A stretch of DNA of 64,000 nt from Myxococcales bacterium (GTDB lineage: Bacteria > Lernaellota > Lernaellaia > Lernaellales > Lernaellaceae): the NCBI GenBank assembly GCA_012517325.1, contig JAAYVF010000008.1, positions 97,482 to 161,481 on the forward strand, written 5' to 3'. The translations under genes and the position numbers were made by a program. Within the stretch, counting starts at the first letter, position 1. Each line of letters starts with the position of its first letter. Below the pieces are notes generated by a model. It was not told the origin of the DNA. It was given only the letters and a program-made list of their open reading frames with translations, and ran no database searches. Below, one piece after another: positions 35,969-44,283 of this stretch.

Positions 35969-35997
35969 TTGACATCTTCTTCCCCCGAAGGCAGAAT
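35969..35997 (+). promoter_or_regulatory. Promoter candidate for the AvcD-like gene
   Basis: TTGACA (35969-35974), 17 bases, CAGAAT (35992-35997). The start would be near 36004, leaving a 20-nt leader with a weak AGGA before the ATG at 36026. Confidence 0.55.
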
Positions 35998-36025
35998 CGC
36001 GCAATCATACCTTTCAGGATTGCCC

Positions 36026-37489
36026 ATGACAAAAGCTTTTACTAGTGAATTAGTCATCGGTCTTGTTTCCGCTGTCGGAACCAATTCAAAATTGATTGAA
36101 GATCCTTTGAGCGACTTTCTGAAGGCCTTTGGTTATGAATTATCCACGCTTTCGCTCAGCAAATATATTGCCGATATTTTGCCTGAAGGGTTAGATCAGA
36201 AGAGTGAAGCCAGCCGCATTGATTCATACATGACCAACGGAAACGAAATACGAAAAAGAAGCGGGAGAAATGATTTTCTTGCTTTATACACCGTCGCGCA
36301 AATAAACAAGGCACGAGATACGGACGGTGATCTAACTCAACCTTTTCCAAAAAAAGTTCATTTACTTCGATCACTCAAACACCCCGACGAAGTAAGCTTC
36401 TTGCGGCAAATATATGGCCCGGGATTTTATTTGGTCGCCTTGTATTCGACCCAGGAAGAACGTATCAGCCATCTGACAAATGACAAATTAATTACCGAGA
36501 TAGAAGCAAGACGGCTCATCGAAAGAGATCAATCGGAATTTTATTCCTACGGCCAACAAACCCGTAACACCTTTTCTCTTGCCGATGCTTTCATTCGCTT
36601 GAATCCGAATCAGGTTGAAACATCAAAGAAAGAATTCAAACGTCTGCTGGACCTCATTTTCGGCAATCCGACACTCACACCGACACCTGATGAGCAAATG
36701 ATGTACTTGGCGTTTGCCTCTTCCCTGCGCTCAGGTTCATTAGCGCGACAAGTCGGCGCGGCGATCGTTTCACAAGAAGGAGAACTCGTCGCCATCGGCG
36801 CGAACGATGCCCCTCGCGCTGGCGGTGGATTGCATTGGCCGGGTGCTGACGATCGTCGAGATTTGATCAAGGGGGGTGGCCAGGATTCAAACTACAAAAA
36901 TAAAAGGGAGATCGCCCGGGACACTTTTATTCGCCTCGGAATCGAAGACAAGTACTACAACGATTGTTTCCGGCGATTGAACGGCGGAAAATTATTCGAC
37001 ATCACTGAATATGGAAAAGACGTTCATGCCGAAATGGAAGCCTTACTTTCCTGTGCCAGAATCGGGATTTCTCCACGTGGCGGTTGTCTTTACACGACAA
37101 CATTCCCCTGCCATAACTGCGCCCGGCACATCATTGCTTCTGGCATCAAACGAGTGGTTTATGTTGAGCCGTATCCAAAAAGCAAAGCGCTTGAACTTCA
37201 CGAGGATGAAATAGCCGTCGAGGATAAAAAAGAAAAGGACCACCGGGTTCTATTTGAACCGTTCATCGGCATCGGACCGAGAAAATTCGCCGATCTTTTT
37301 TCCTTGGGTTGGAGTTCCGGATATCCGATAAAACGAAAAGAGGGTGGTCTTGTCAGACAATGGGATCCAAGGCAAGCTCTTCCAAGGATTCCACTGATCG
37401 CTCGTTCCTATTTGGATTGGGAAAAGTTGGCTGTTGAGGATGTAGAAAAAGGGCTGCGAAAAGCAGGATTGGTCAAGGAGGAAAAATGA
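36026..37489 (+). CDS. AvcD-type antiphage deoxycytidylate/dCTP deaminase
   Basis: This is a 487-residue protein. Members of this family defend against phage by deaminating dCTP/dCMP and draining the nucleotide pool. An N-terminal kinase-like domain (about 1-215; 'ELVIGLVSAVGTNSKLIEDP') has no intact P-loop lysine. The C-terminal cytidine-deaminase domain has zinc-site HAE at 334-336 ('KDVHAEMEAL') and PCHNC at 361-365. Between them lies 'LRSGSLARQVGAAIVS', the usual start of a dCMP-deaminase fold. The ATG at 36026 is the first plausible one after the promoter. The base composition is visibly AT-richer than its neighbours, a sign of transfer. In Vibrio, AvcD is held by an RNA antitoxin; the 150-base upstream gap, partly taken by a terminator, leaves little room for one here. 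Confidence 0.88.
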   Translation: MTKAFTSELVIGLVSAVGTNSKLIEDPLSDFLKAFGYELSTLSLSKYIADILPEGLDQKSEASRIDSYMTNGNEIRKRSGRNDFLALYTVAQINKARDTDGDLTQPFPKKVHLLRSLKHPDEVSFLRQIYGPGFYLVALYSTQEERISHLTNDKLITEIEARRLIERDQSEFYSYGQQTRNTFSLADAFIRLNPNQVETSKKEFKRLLDLIFGNPTLTPTPDEQMMYLAFASSLRSGSLARQVGAAIVSQEGELVAIGANDAPRAGGGLHWPGADDRRDLIKGGGQDSNYKNKREIARDTFIRLGIEDKYYNDCFRRLNGGKLFDITEYGKDVHAEMEALLSCARIGISPRGGCLYTTTFPCHNCARHIIASGIKRVVYVEPYPKSKALELHEDEIAVEDKKEKDHRVLFEPFIGIGPRKFADLFSLGWSSGYPIKRKEGGLVRQWDPRQALPRIPLIARSYLDWEKLAVEDVEKGLRKAGLVKEEK

Positions 37490-37668
37490 GCGCGAAACCG
37501 CAAAACAATGAAATGCTGGAATTTCTGGCTCATGCACGAAAAATCAGCAAGGAAATAGAAACTTGGCCCGACTGGAAAAAAGGACCGATTGGCGTCAATC
37601 TATACCCGGACAACATTCGGCGAGCGGAAACAAAAAACAAGGAAGTACAGGAAAAGCAGGGCGATTAG
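37486..37668 (+). CDS. Small protein coupled to the AvcD-like gene
   Basis: This is a 60-residue protein. Its ATG overlaps the deaminase stop by four bases (ATGA), with AAGGAGG just before, so translation is coupled. The sequence is polar and helical ('MLEFLAHARKISKEIETW') followed by 'WPDWKKGPIG'. I recall short ORFs with a W-P-x-W-K motif next to toxin or defence genes, but cannot name the family. It could be an inhibitor or a structural partner of the deaminase. The composition matches the AT-richer deaminase gene, so the pair probably moved together. Confidence 0.72.
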   Translation: MSAKPQNNEMLEFLAHARKISKEIETWPDWKKGPIGVNLYPDNIRRAETKNKEVQEKQGD

Positions 37669-37720
37669 TTACCATTCCCATTTTATCGAAATCACTTCCA
37701 AAATACCTATCAAATCGTGG

Positions 37721-39718
37721 CTAAAAATCCATCGCCACGCCGCCGAAGAGCATGCGGCCGGGAGCGGCTTTTTCCGGGGCCAGTTCGTAGTAGACGTCGA
37801 ACAGGTTCTTGCCCTGCACGAAAAACTCGGCAGCCGTGCGCCCCTCGTCCCAGCGGATCGTCTGGCCGAGGCGCGCGTTGACCAACCCGTATTCCGGCAG
37901 GGCCTTTTTCGCCCGGTCGGCGCTCGGTTCCTCGTACTGCCGCTCGCCGACGTAGAAATATTGCACCGTCAGGCTCGTGCCGAAAGGCAGATTGACGCGG
38001 CCGTCGGCGTAGGCCGTGTGCTCGGGCCGGAAATCCAGCCGGTGAAGTTGCCGGGAATCGCGCTCGTCGCGGGTATCCAGGTAGGTGTGGCCGAGCGACG
38101 CGGCGAACAGACCTTGGGCTAGGTCGACGCCCAGCTCGCTTTCGAGGCCGGTCATTTTCGCTCGGTCGATGTTCTCGACCGTGTACTCGTTGCCCATTTC
38201 CTTCTTGCCGATCAAATCCTTCACGTCCGCGTAAAACCAGGTCGAAGCCAGCTTCAACTGTGGCAGCGGCTGAAAGCGGAAGCCCGTGTCCACGTTCAGC
38301 GCCGCCTCGGGCTTGAGGTCGGGGTTTCCTTCGCTGCCGTAAAGGGTTTTCAAGTCGGGAAACGCGCTTTTGTGGGCGACAGCCGCGCGCAGGTCGATCA
38401 TCTCGTGTGGCGCGTAGTTCAGACCGGCTTGATAATCGACGGCACCGTTGTCATCGCCCAGGTCGGTTTCCGGGGTCTGGGTGCGACGGTAGAGGTGATG
38501 CGCGACGCCGGCGGTGAACTTGAAGCGATAAAACTCCACCCCGTATTCGCCGCCCTCCGAATAGGTTTCGGCGCCGTATTCGTACCATTTGGCGCCGTTT
38601 TCTTCCTGAATATCGACCTGGTCCTGCTTGTAGAGCAGCGACAGCGTCAGCGTTCCCGCCGGCCCGAAAAGAAATTCCGGCAGCAAGTGATAACCGAACA
38701 CGTCGTTGTCGTAAGTGCTGACGCCGCGACCGTCGTCGATCGCCGCCGACATCGTTTTATCGGTGTAGGTGGTGATGGTGTTGTAAAAGCGGGTGTAGAA
38801 GGCATTGCCGCGCAGATAGAGAAAAGCGGCCGGCGACAGCTCGCCGTAGAGCGCGGCGCCGGTCTTGCGCCAGAACTTGCGCCACAGCGTCGAGGGTTCG
38901 ACCGCCTCCATCGAAAACGGCACGCCGCCATCGAACTCGTAATGGTTGGCCGAAAGCGAAAGGCCGTTGGCTCCCCGGTAATAGCCGGCCTTGCCGGAAA
39001 GGTAGAAATCCCGGTAGTCGGAATTGACCCGCAGGCCCGGCTCCTGGTTGCGCGTTTCACTGAAGTCGCCGGACAGCGGGAAACCCCGGCTCTTGCCGAA
39101 GCCGGGCGCGAGGAAATATTCCAGGCCGCCCGCCCCGCCCCGCACCGCCGCGTTGCCCCGGTAGGTTTCGACGTCGCCGTAGCCGGCGTCGACGTGGCCG
39201 CGCGCCGGGCCGCCGCCGCGTTTGGTGACGATGTTGATGACGCCGCCCAGCGCGTTCGGACCGTACAGTACGCTAGTCGGCCCCTTGAACACCTGGATCT
39301 TGGCGATGTCGCCCACTGGAATCTGCCGCAGATCGATCACCCGGAAATACGGCTCGTAAACCGGTACCCCGTCGACGAGCACGACCACGTCACGCGGATC
39401 GAAACCCCGCAGGCTCGCCAGCATTTCCTGCTTGCCGTTGGCCGACAGCGAGGTCGGCGCGGTGTCAACGCGCGCGCCGAGCGCCGTCTGCAATGCCTCG
39501 GCCACGTTGGTCGCGCCCAGCGCACGGATGTCGTTTTCGTCGATTTCCTGCAGCGAGGCCGTCGCTTCCGCCGGCGCCTGCCGGCCCGTCACGATGATCT
39601 CGCCCGGCGTGAACACCGGCGCCGCGGGCGGCGGCTCTTCCGCCGCCGGCTCCTCGGCCCCGGCGGCGGTCGCCCCGATCGCCGCCAGCAGCAACAGCAT
39701 CCAGCCGATCCAACGCAT
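37721..39718 (-). CDS. TonB-dependent outer-membrane receptor
   Basis: This is a 665-residue protein. A signal peptide (MLLLLAAIGATAAGA) is followed by the TonB-interacting segment 'EIIVTGRQAPAEA', a plug domain ('IRALGATNVAEALQTALGARV', here in part; 'LRGFDPRDVVVLVDGVPVYE'; 'IQVFKGPTSVLYGPNALGGVINI') and a 22-strand barrel ending 'MLFGGVAMDF' with the final aromatic. The substrate is not readable. The gene is third in a leftward operon 15 bases after a haem-motif lipoprotein gene, and divergent from the exbB-exbD-tonB module that would energise it. The absence of a Fur-box or riboswitch that I can see leaves the regulation open. Confidence 0.93.
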   Translation of the reverse strand: MRWIGWMLLLLAAIGATAAGAEEPAAEEPPPAAPVFTPGEIIVTGRQAPAEATASLQEIDENDIRALGATNVAEALQTALGARVDTAPTSLSANGKQEMLASLRGFDPRDVVVLVDGVPVYEPYFRVIDLRQIPVGDIAKIQVFKGPTSVLYGPNALGGVINIVTKRGGGPARGHVDAGYGDVETYRGNAAVRGGAGGLEYFLAPGFGKSRGFPLSGDFSETRNQEPGLRVNSDYRDFYLSGKAGYYRGANGLSLSANHYEFDGGVPFSMEAVEPSTLWRKFWRKTGAALYGELSPAAFLYLRGNAFYTRFYNTITTYTDKTMSAAIDDGRGVSTYDNDVFGYHLLPEFLFGPAGTLTLSLLYKQDQVDIQEENGAKWYEYGAETYSEGGEYGVEFYRFKFTAGVAHHLYRRTQTPETDLGDDNGAVDYQAGLNYAPHEMIDLRAAVAHKSAFPDLKTLYGSEGNPDLKPEAALNVDTGFRFQPLPQLKLASTWFYADVKDLIGKKEMGNEYTVENIDRAKMTGLESELGVDLAQGLFAASLGHTYLDTRDERDSRQLHRLDFRPEHTAYADGRVNLPFGTSLTVQYFYVGERQYEEPSADRAKKALPEYGLVNARLGQTIRWDEGRTAAEFFVQGKNLFDVYYELAPEKAAPGRMLFGGVAMDF

Positions 39719-39733
39719 CGTCAGGCCCGCCGC

Positions 39734-42190
39734 TCAGGGAACATCGTGGCAAGAAGTGCAGTCGATCGGCAACTGCAGGGTGTCTTCCTTGAAGTGACAG
39801 CCATCGCAACTGTTGGCGTCGTTACCCCAGAGAGTTACGCCATCGACGATCACCTGGATCGACGGCGCTTCCTGCGGCACGTCGTGCAGTTCGATTTCGT
39901 ACACCGCCTTGGTGGACACGCGGCCGCCGTAAGCGGCGATTTCGGGATCGACGGTATAGCCGCGATTTTCCAGCGGCCGGAAGTACATCGACTCGAGGTG
40001 GCCGTGGCCGTAATCCCAGGTCGAGGCGAATTCGTCGGAGGCGATGAGCCAGAATTCGTAGCGGTACATGCCGGTGCCGGTATCGACGCCCGCTTCGTCC
40101 AGCACCGTCTTGAAGAAGACCACGTCTTCCATCGTCCCGTCGCCGACATCGACCGATTCGGTCGCGCAGTCGCTCAGGTAGACAACCGTCGGGTCGCTGC
40201 CGTCGCCCAGGTCCACCTGGATGTAGCGCTTCATTTCGACCACGAGCAGTTGATCGACCCGGTAGGCGTCGCCGAGGTCGGGGAAGAAAATATACGGATC
40301 GTCATCGACCACGACGTAACCGCCGGCCAGGTCGGCGTAGCGCACCGTCGCCTCGTCGTCGGCGTCCTTGCTGACCAGCCGGTAATCGTAAAGCAGCTTG
40401 ATCTGCTCGGTGGTGAACGAACCGCCCATCGTGAACTGGCCGATTACCAGGTCGTTGATGAGTTGCGCCGCCGGAATGACTTCCTGGCCTTCGTATTCGG
40501 TGGTCGCCATGCCCGCGAAGGGCACCGCGAACGAATGGCCGTTGATCTTCAGGGTGATGCCCTCGCCGTATTCGGCCTCGCCCTCGGTGGGCGGCTCGAC
40601 GGCGCGGAAGGCCTGGATTTGCGTCACGCCGCGCAGGAAATAGATCTCCGAAAGCCCCATCTGCGCCCAGAAATACGAGCTGACCATCGGATCGGGTTGT
40701 TCTTCCTCGGTCGGCGTGTCCTGATACAGCGTGCCGCTCTTCAATTCGTCGTAGTAGAGCGTATCGAAAGGTTGCCGGCCGTCGTAGGCGACCGGCTTGA
40801 AGTCCAGCAATTTCGGGTTGCGGGTCAGCCCGGCGGCGTGCGCGACCTCGGCCAGCGAAACCACCGGCACCAGCGCGCCGTCCTCGCCGATCGGCTGTTG
40901 GCCCGCCGGCAAATCGGCCAGATCGACGAGCGCGCTCAAATCCTCGCCGTTGACCGTGACGCGGATCGTCCCCGCCAGCCGCTGGTCGGTCGGATTGATG
41001 TCCTCCACCCGCCGGGGGAAAAGCTGCGTCGCCTCGCCGTCCACTTCCGGCACGCCGATGACGTCGAAGCCATCGGCCGGTTTTTCCGAACCGGGCAGGC
41101 CCGTGTGTTCGTAAACCGGCAGGCCGATCTTGTCGCCGCCGGTGCTGTGCTGAATGACGATATCCTTCGACTTGGTGCCGAAATCCGGCCAATCGGTCGT
41201 CGGATCGTCGGGATTCACGTCGACGATTCGCACGTCGTCGAGCCGCGTCAGGACGCCGCAATAGCGGTAGCGATCGTCTTTCAGTTCGCCGATGGTCAGC
41301 GTCACCGGGTCGGGCACCGGGTTGTTGATCGACAGCACCGCGAGGTGATAGGCGCTCAGCGGCACCAGTTCGATCATGCCGTTGTGCAGGGTGATGTGGC
41401 CGAGCACGAAGATCTCGTCGCCTGGAAACGTTTCGGCTTCGGCATACAGCGTGCCGTCGTAACCCTGGTCGGCGACCGTCGCGGCGGGATCGGCGAATAC
41501 CTTGACGCCGTAACCGTCCTGCTGCAAGTAGGTCTTCAGGTACGAGCCGGAAACGATGGTGTTCGCGCCGGTATGCGCCACGGCGCGGAGGGCGACCGTC
41601 TCGCCCAGGTGCGTCGGCTGCTCGCCGCTGCGCTCGTTGACGTAGGCGAGATCCTGAAGCTCATAGGCGCCGTCCACCGGAATCGTCACGAGGTAGCCGT
41701 TTTCCATGTCGCACAGGGAATCCGCCTCGTGGCCCGGCACCAGCCATCCCAGGCAAAGCACGGTCTTGTCGGGATCCTCGTAAAACGCGACGTTGGCCAA
41801 ATCCGCGAAGGCGACGGCGGCGGCGGATTCAAGGTCGAAAAAGTTGATGAAGCGATAGGTGAAGTTGCCGGCGTCGGCGGTGAAGGCGTCCAGCGAGGCG
41901 AGCACGTCACTGACCAGAATGGTCTGCGCCGTCAGTTCCTCGCCGGCCGGTGTGTAAACCGTGCGTGCGGCGATTTCCGGCCCGTCGCCGATTGCCACCG
42001 GCGCCAGGTTCAGGTGGACGCTATAGGAACCGACGCCCGAAGCCGGCGCGTCGTCGTCCGTCGTGTCGTTGTCGTCGTCGTCGTCGGAACCCGAGCCCGT
42101 GCTTTTATCGGCGCAGCCGAAACCGCAAGCCAGGATCGTCAGAATCAGAACCAACCACCCGATCGTCGCCAATTTACGAAATTCGCACAT
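39734..42190 (-). CDS. Large lipoprotein: about four unnamed repeat domains, OB-like domain, two C-terminal haem motifs
   Basis: This is an 818-residue protein. The start is the ATG at 42188-42190 after GGAGTTAAAA. The signal ends 'ILACGFGC', followed by a short acidic run (SDDDDDNDTTDDD). Four diverged copies of the domain also seen at 34839 and 42207 are recognisable (about 50-180, 390-530, 540-660, 660-785). A segment at about 185-380 ('GSYLKTYLQQDGYGVKVFADP', split here by 'VFVLGHITLHNGM') looks like an OB-fold/DUF5689-type domain. The last 24 residues hold CDGCH (795-799) and CTSCH (811-815), so covalent haem is likely. It lies between a small lipoprotein and the TonB-dependent receptor in one operon. 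I do not know this architecture. Confidence 0.85.
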   Translation of the reverse strand: MCEFRKLATIGWLVLILTILACGFGCADKSTGSGSDDDDDNDTTDDDAPASGVGSYSVHLNLAPVAIGDGPEIAARTVYTPAGEELTAQTILVSDVLASLDAFTADAGNFTYRFINFFDLESAAAVAFADLANVAFYEDPDKTVLCLGWLVPGHEADSLCDMENGYLVTIPVDGAYELQDLAYVNERSGEQPTHLGETVALRAVAHTGANTIVSGSYLKTYLQQDGYGVKVFADPAATVADQGYDGTLYAEAETFPGDEIFVLGHITLHNGMIELVPLSAYHLAVLSINNPVPDPVTLTIGELKDDRYRYCGVLTRLDDVRIVDVNPDDPTTDWPDFGTKSKDIVIQHSTGGDKIGLPVYEHTGLPGSEKPADGFDVIGVPEVDGEATQLFPRRVEDINPTDQRLAGTIRVTVNGEDLSALVDLADLPAGQQPIGEDGALVPVVSLAEVAHAAGLTRNPKLLDFKPVAYDGRQPFDTLYYDELKSGTLYQDTPTEEEQPDPMVSSYFWAQMGLSEIYFLRGVTQIQAFRAVEPPTEGEAEYGEGITLKINGHSFAVPFAGMATTEYEGQEVIPAAQLINDLVIGQFTMGGSFTTEQIKLLYDYRLVSKDADDEATVRYADLAGGYVVVDDDPYIFFPDLGDAYRVDQLLVVEMKRYIQVDLGDGSDPTVVYLSDCATESVDVGDGTMEDVVFFKTVLDEAGVDTGTGMYRYEFWLIASDEFASTWDYGHGHLESMYFRPLENRGYTVDPEIAAYGGRVSTKAVYEIELHDVPQEAPSIQVIVDGVTLWGNDANSCDGCHFKEDTLQLPIDCTSCHDVP

Positions 42191-42206
42191 TTTTAACTCC
42201 GTCTGC

Positions 42207-42713
42207 TCAGGGATAAACCAGCAAGGTAATCACGCCACCGTTCATCCATTTCACCTGGTAGGCCGACAATGCGCTGCCCCAGGGATGCTGGAGCCAACCG
42301 GCGGTCAAATCGTCGTAACGCGGGTCCAGATATAGGTATCCCGCGGTCATTTCCGCCCAACTCGGCAAAAGCGTAATATCCTCGTAACGCTTGACGTAAA
42401 GGTCGTAGCCGTCGGTCGCGGTAAAGTCGTAGCGGTAGGATTCGGGCGTCGCGGTCACGCCGCTTTTGATGATCAGCTCGGACAGCAAGATGGCCGGCGC
42501 GCCCTCGAAATCGTAGGTCTGCAAACCCGCCAGCGGCACGTCCGCCTCGATCGCGTCCAGCACCACCGTGACGACTTCATCGCCACTCCACGGCGCCGTC
42601 GAAACCGGCTCCAAGTCGCTGTAATTGTCCTCGTAGCCTTCCCAGCCCGGACCGCAACCCGCCGCCGTCAACAGCAACATCGCCAACAGGAGCGAATGAA
42701 AAAAGTGCTTCAT
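42207..42713 (-). CDS. Small lipoprotein, single copy of the unnamed domain
   Basis: This is a 168-residue protein with signal 'HSLLLAMLLLTAAGC' (lipobox TAAGC). The mature part is one copy of the domain found at 34839 and 39734: 'VPLAGLQTYDFEGAPAILL' (here shortened), 'SYRYDFTATDGYDLYVKRYED', again shown in part, then 'LTAGWLQHPWGSALSAYQ' and a final 'VKWMNGGVITLL'. It is the first gene of the leftward operon with the haem-motif lipoprotein (16 bases downstream) and the TonB-dependent receptor. A role as a substrate-binding accessory is inferred from position only. Confidence 0.85.
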   Translation of the reverse strand: MKHFFHSLLLAMLLLTAAGCGPGWEGYEDNYSDLEPVSTAPWSGDEVVTVVLDAIEADVPLAGLQTYDFEGAPAILLSELIIKSGVTATPESYRYDFTATDGYDLYVKRYEDITLLPSWAEMTAGYLYLDPRYDDLTAGWLQHPWGSALSAYQVKWMNGGVITLLVYP

Positions 42714-43004
42714 TTGTCCTTGATATTCGTCATTTATGTTCGGATCGACATATTAGAAGAAGGCGCAACGGCGCACAAGTGGAGTTTCAATCGGGATTCG
42801 GCCGTCGCCGACGAACACGGATTAACAACCCTTGTCGGCGCGGTGTCCAAAAACCGTCATTCAGTGGATTCTTGTCAAATAATTAGGCCTGTGTTAACCA
42901 TACTAATTCTCGACACCCCCGGTGTCGCCGCTGCGGCCTTGCGGGGTTAAATGAGGGGTGAGCGTTTCGGCGTCCCTGAAGACGATGAAAGCGAAGGTGT
43001 ATTG

Positions 43005-43856
43005 ATGAAGCGTAACATTAGGCGAACGTTCGGCATCCTTTTTACTCTGGCTTTGACCGCGCTGGTTTTGGCCGCCGCGCCGTCGGCCTGGGCCCAAGCC
43101 GCCCCCGCCGCCGCGCCCGCGCCGGCTGCCACGCCGGCGACCGAGATCACCCCGATCGTTCCGCCCGCCGGCGGCCTGCCCGCCTCGGCGATGGCGTTGC
43201 CCGAACGCGGGGGCGTCGAACAGGAACTGATCGCCGTTTCCAACTCCGGCGCGCGCGTCCTGTTGTACGTGCTGTTCGGGTTGTCGATCCTGAGCATCGC
43301 GGTGGCGCTCGAAAAATTCATCCAGTACCGGCGCGACAACACGCTGGGGGCGGATTTCCGCGGCAAGCTGGTCGGCTGGCTCGACGCCGGGAAGACCGCC
43401 GACGCCTTGAAGGAAGTGGAAGGCAAGCGCGGCGTGAACGCCGCTTTGATCCGCGAAGGCCTGCAAAATTACACCGAAAACGCCGAGACGATCGAGGAAA
43501 TCATCAACAGCCGGTTGATCCTCGAGCGCGGCCGCCTCGAACGGCGGCTGATGATCCTGGGCACCATCGGCAACAACGCGCCGTTCATCGGCCTGTTGGG
43601 CACGGTCATGGGCATCATCAAGGCGTTCCACGACCTGGCGCAGGCCACGACCCAGGGCCCGCAACTGGTCATGGCCGGCATTTCCGAGGCGCTGATCGCC
43701 ACCGCGGTGGGCCTGTTCGTCGCCATCCCGGCGGTCATCATTTTCAACGCCCTCAAGGGCCGGGTCCGCATTTTGCTCGACGAGGCGGAATCCAACGCCA
43801 AGATCGTCCTCGCTTACGCCAAACGCGGGCGCGGAGACGCCAATGGCCGGCAATAA
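43005..43856 (+). CDS. exbB: ExbB/MotA/TolQ-family proton-channel protein
   Basis: This is a 283-residue protein. The ATG at 43005 has GAAGG upstream and starts a signal peptide ('FTLALTALVLAAAPSAWA'), followed by an Ala/Pro-rich stretch, which is usual for the longer deltaproteobacterial ExbB. The core has three membrane helices: 'VLLYVLFGLSILSIAVALE', 'APFIGLLGTVMGIIKAFHD' and 'ALIATAVGLFVAIPAVIIFN'. ExbB with ExbD uses the proton gradient to energise TonB, which opens outer-membrane receptors. Its end overlaps exbD by 14 bases. It is divergent from the lipoprotein/receptor operon across about 290 bases. Confidence 0.95.
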   Translation: MKRNIRRTFGILFTLALTALVLAAAPSAWAQAAPAAAPAPAATPATEITPIVPPAGGLPASAMALPERGGVEQELIAVSNSGARVLLYVLFGLSILSIAVALEKFIQYRRDNTLGADFRGKLVGWLDAGKTADALKEVEGKRGVNAALIREGLQNYTENAETIEEIINSRLILERGRLERRLMILGTIGNNAPFIGLLGTVMGIIKAFHDLAQATTQGPQLVMAGISEALIATAVGLFVAIPAVIIFNALKGRVRILLDEAESNAKIVLAYAKRGRGDANGRQ

Positions 43857-44274
43857 TCAAAACGGCGAAGAGCCGATCACCAATATCAACGTGACGCCGC
43901 TGGTCGACATCACGCTGGTTCTGCTGATCATCTTCATGGTCACGGCGACGTTCATCGTTTCGCCGCAGATCAAGGTCGAGCTGCCCAAGGCGGTGACGGC
44001 GGAAACGTCCGACCCGCAGACCTTTTCGATCGTTCTGACCAAGGACGGCGAACTGTACCTCAACGGCACGAAGACCGACGAGGCGCAGCTCGAGGCGACG
44101 ATCGTGGAGCGGGTCAAGAACAATCCCGATCTGCAGGCCGTGATCAGCGCCGACAAAATGGCCTACCACGGCGACGTCATCAAATTGATCGACATGGTGC
44201 GCCGCAACGGCGTGCGGAAATTCGCGCTCAACGTGGAAGCGGCGCCGCCGCCCGACAAGAAGGCGACGGATTAG
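43843..44274 (+). CDS. exbD: ExbD/TolR-family protein
   Basis: This is a 143-residue protein, normal for ExbD. It has a short cytoplasmic N-terminus ('EEPITNINVTPLVDITLV'), one membrane helix with the conserved proton-relay Asp at position 22 in 'TPLVDITLVLLIIFMV', and a periplasmic domain of alternating strands ('FSIVLTKDGELYLNG', 'AVISADKMAYHGDVI'). It partners ExbB in the inner membrane and acts on TonB. The start overlaps the end of exbB, so coupling is certain in form. Confidence 0.95.
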   Translation: MAGNNQNGEEPITNINVTPLVDITLVLLIIFMVTATFIVSPQIKVELPKAVTAETSDPQTFSIVLTKDGELYLNGTKTDEAQLEATIVERVKNNPDLQAVISADKMAYHGDVIKLIDMVRRNGVRKFALNVEAAPPPDKKATD

Positions 44275-44283
44275 GAAACAGCG

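Noticed and set aside
35937..36025. AvcI-like RNA antitoxin upstream of the AvcD-like gene
   Set aside because: The space between the terminator and the promoter is too small and I could not fold a convincing conserved RNA; it remains possible that one overlaps the gene.
38372..42196. A 1274-codon open frame on the plus strand
   Set aside because: It lies opposite the TonB receptor and haem-motif lipoprotein, both of which have clear signal peptides, ribosome sites and family motifs. The opposite-strand product is a His/Arg/Val-rich shadow typical of GC-rich DNA.
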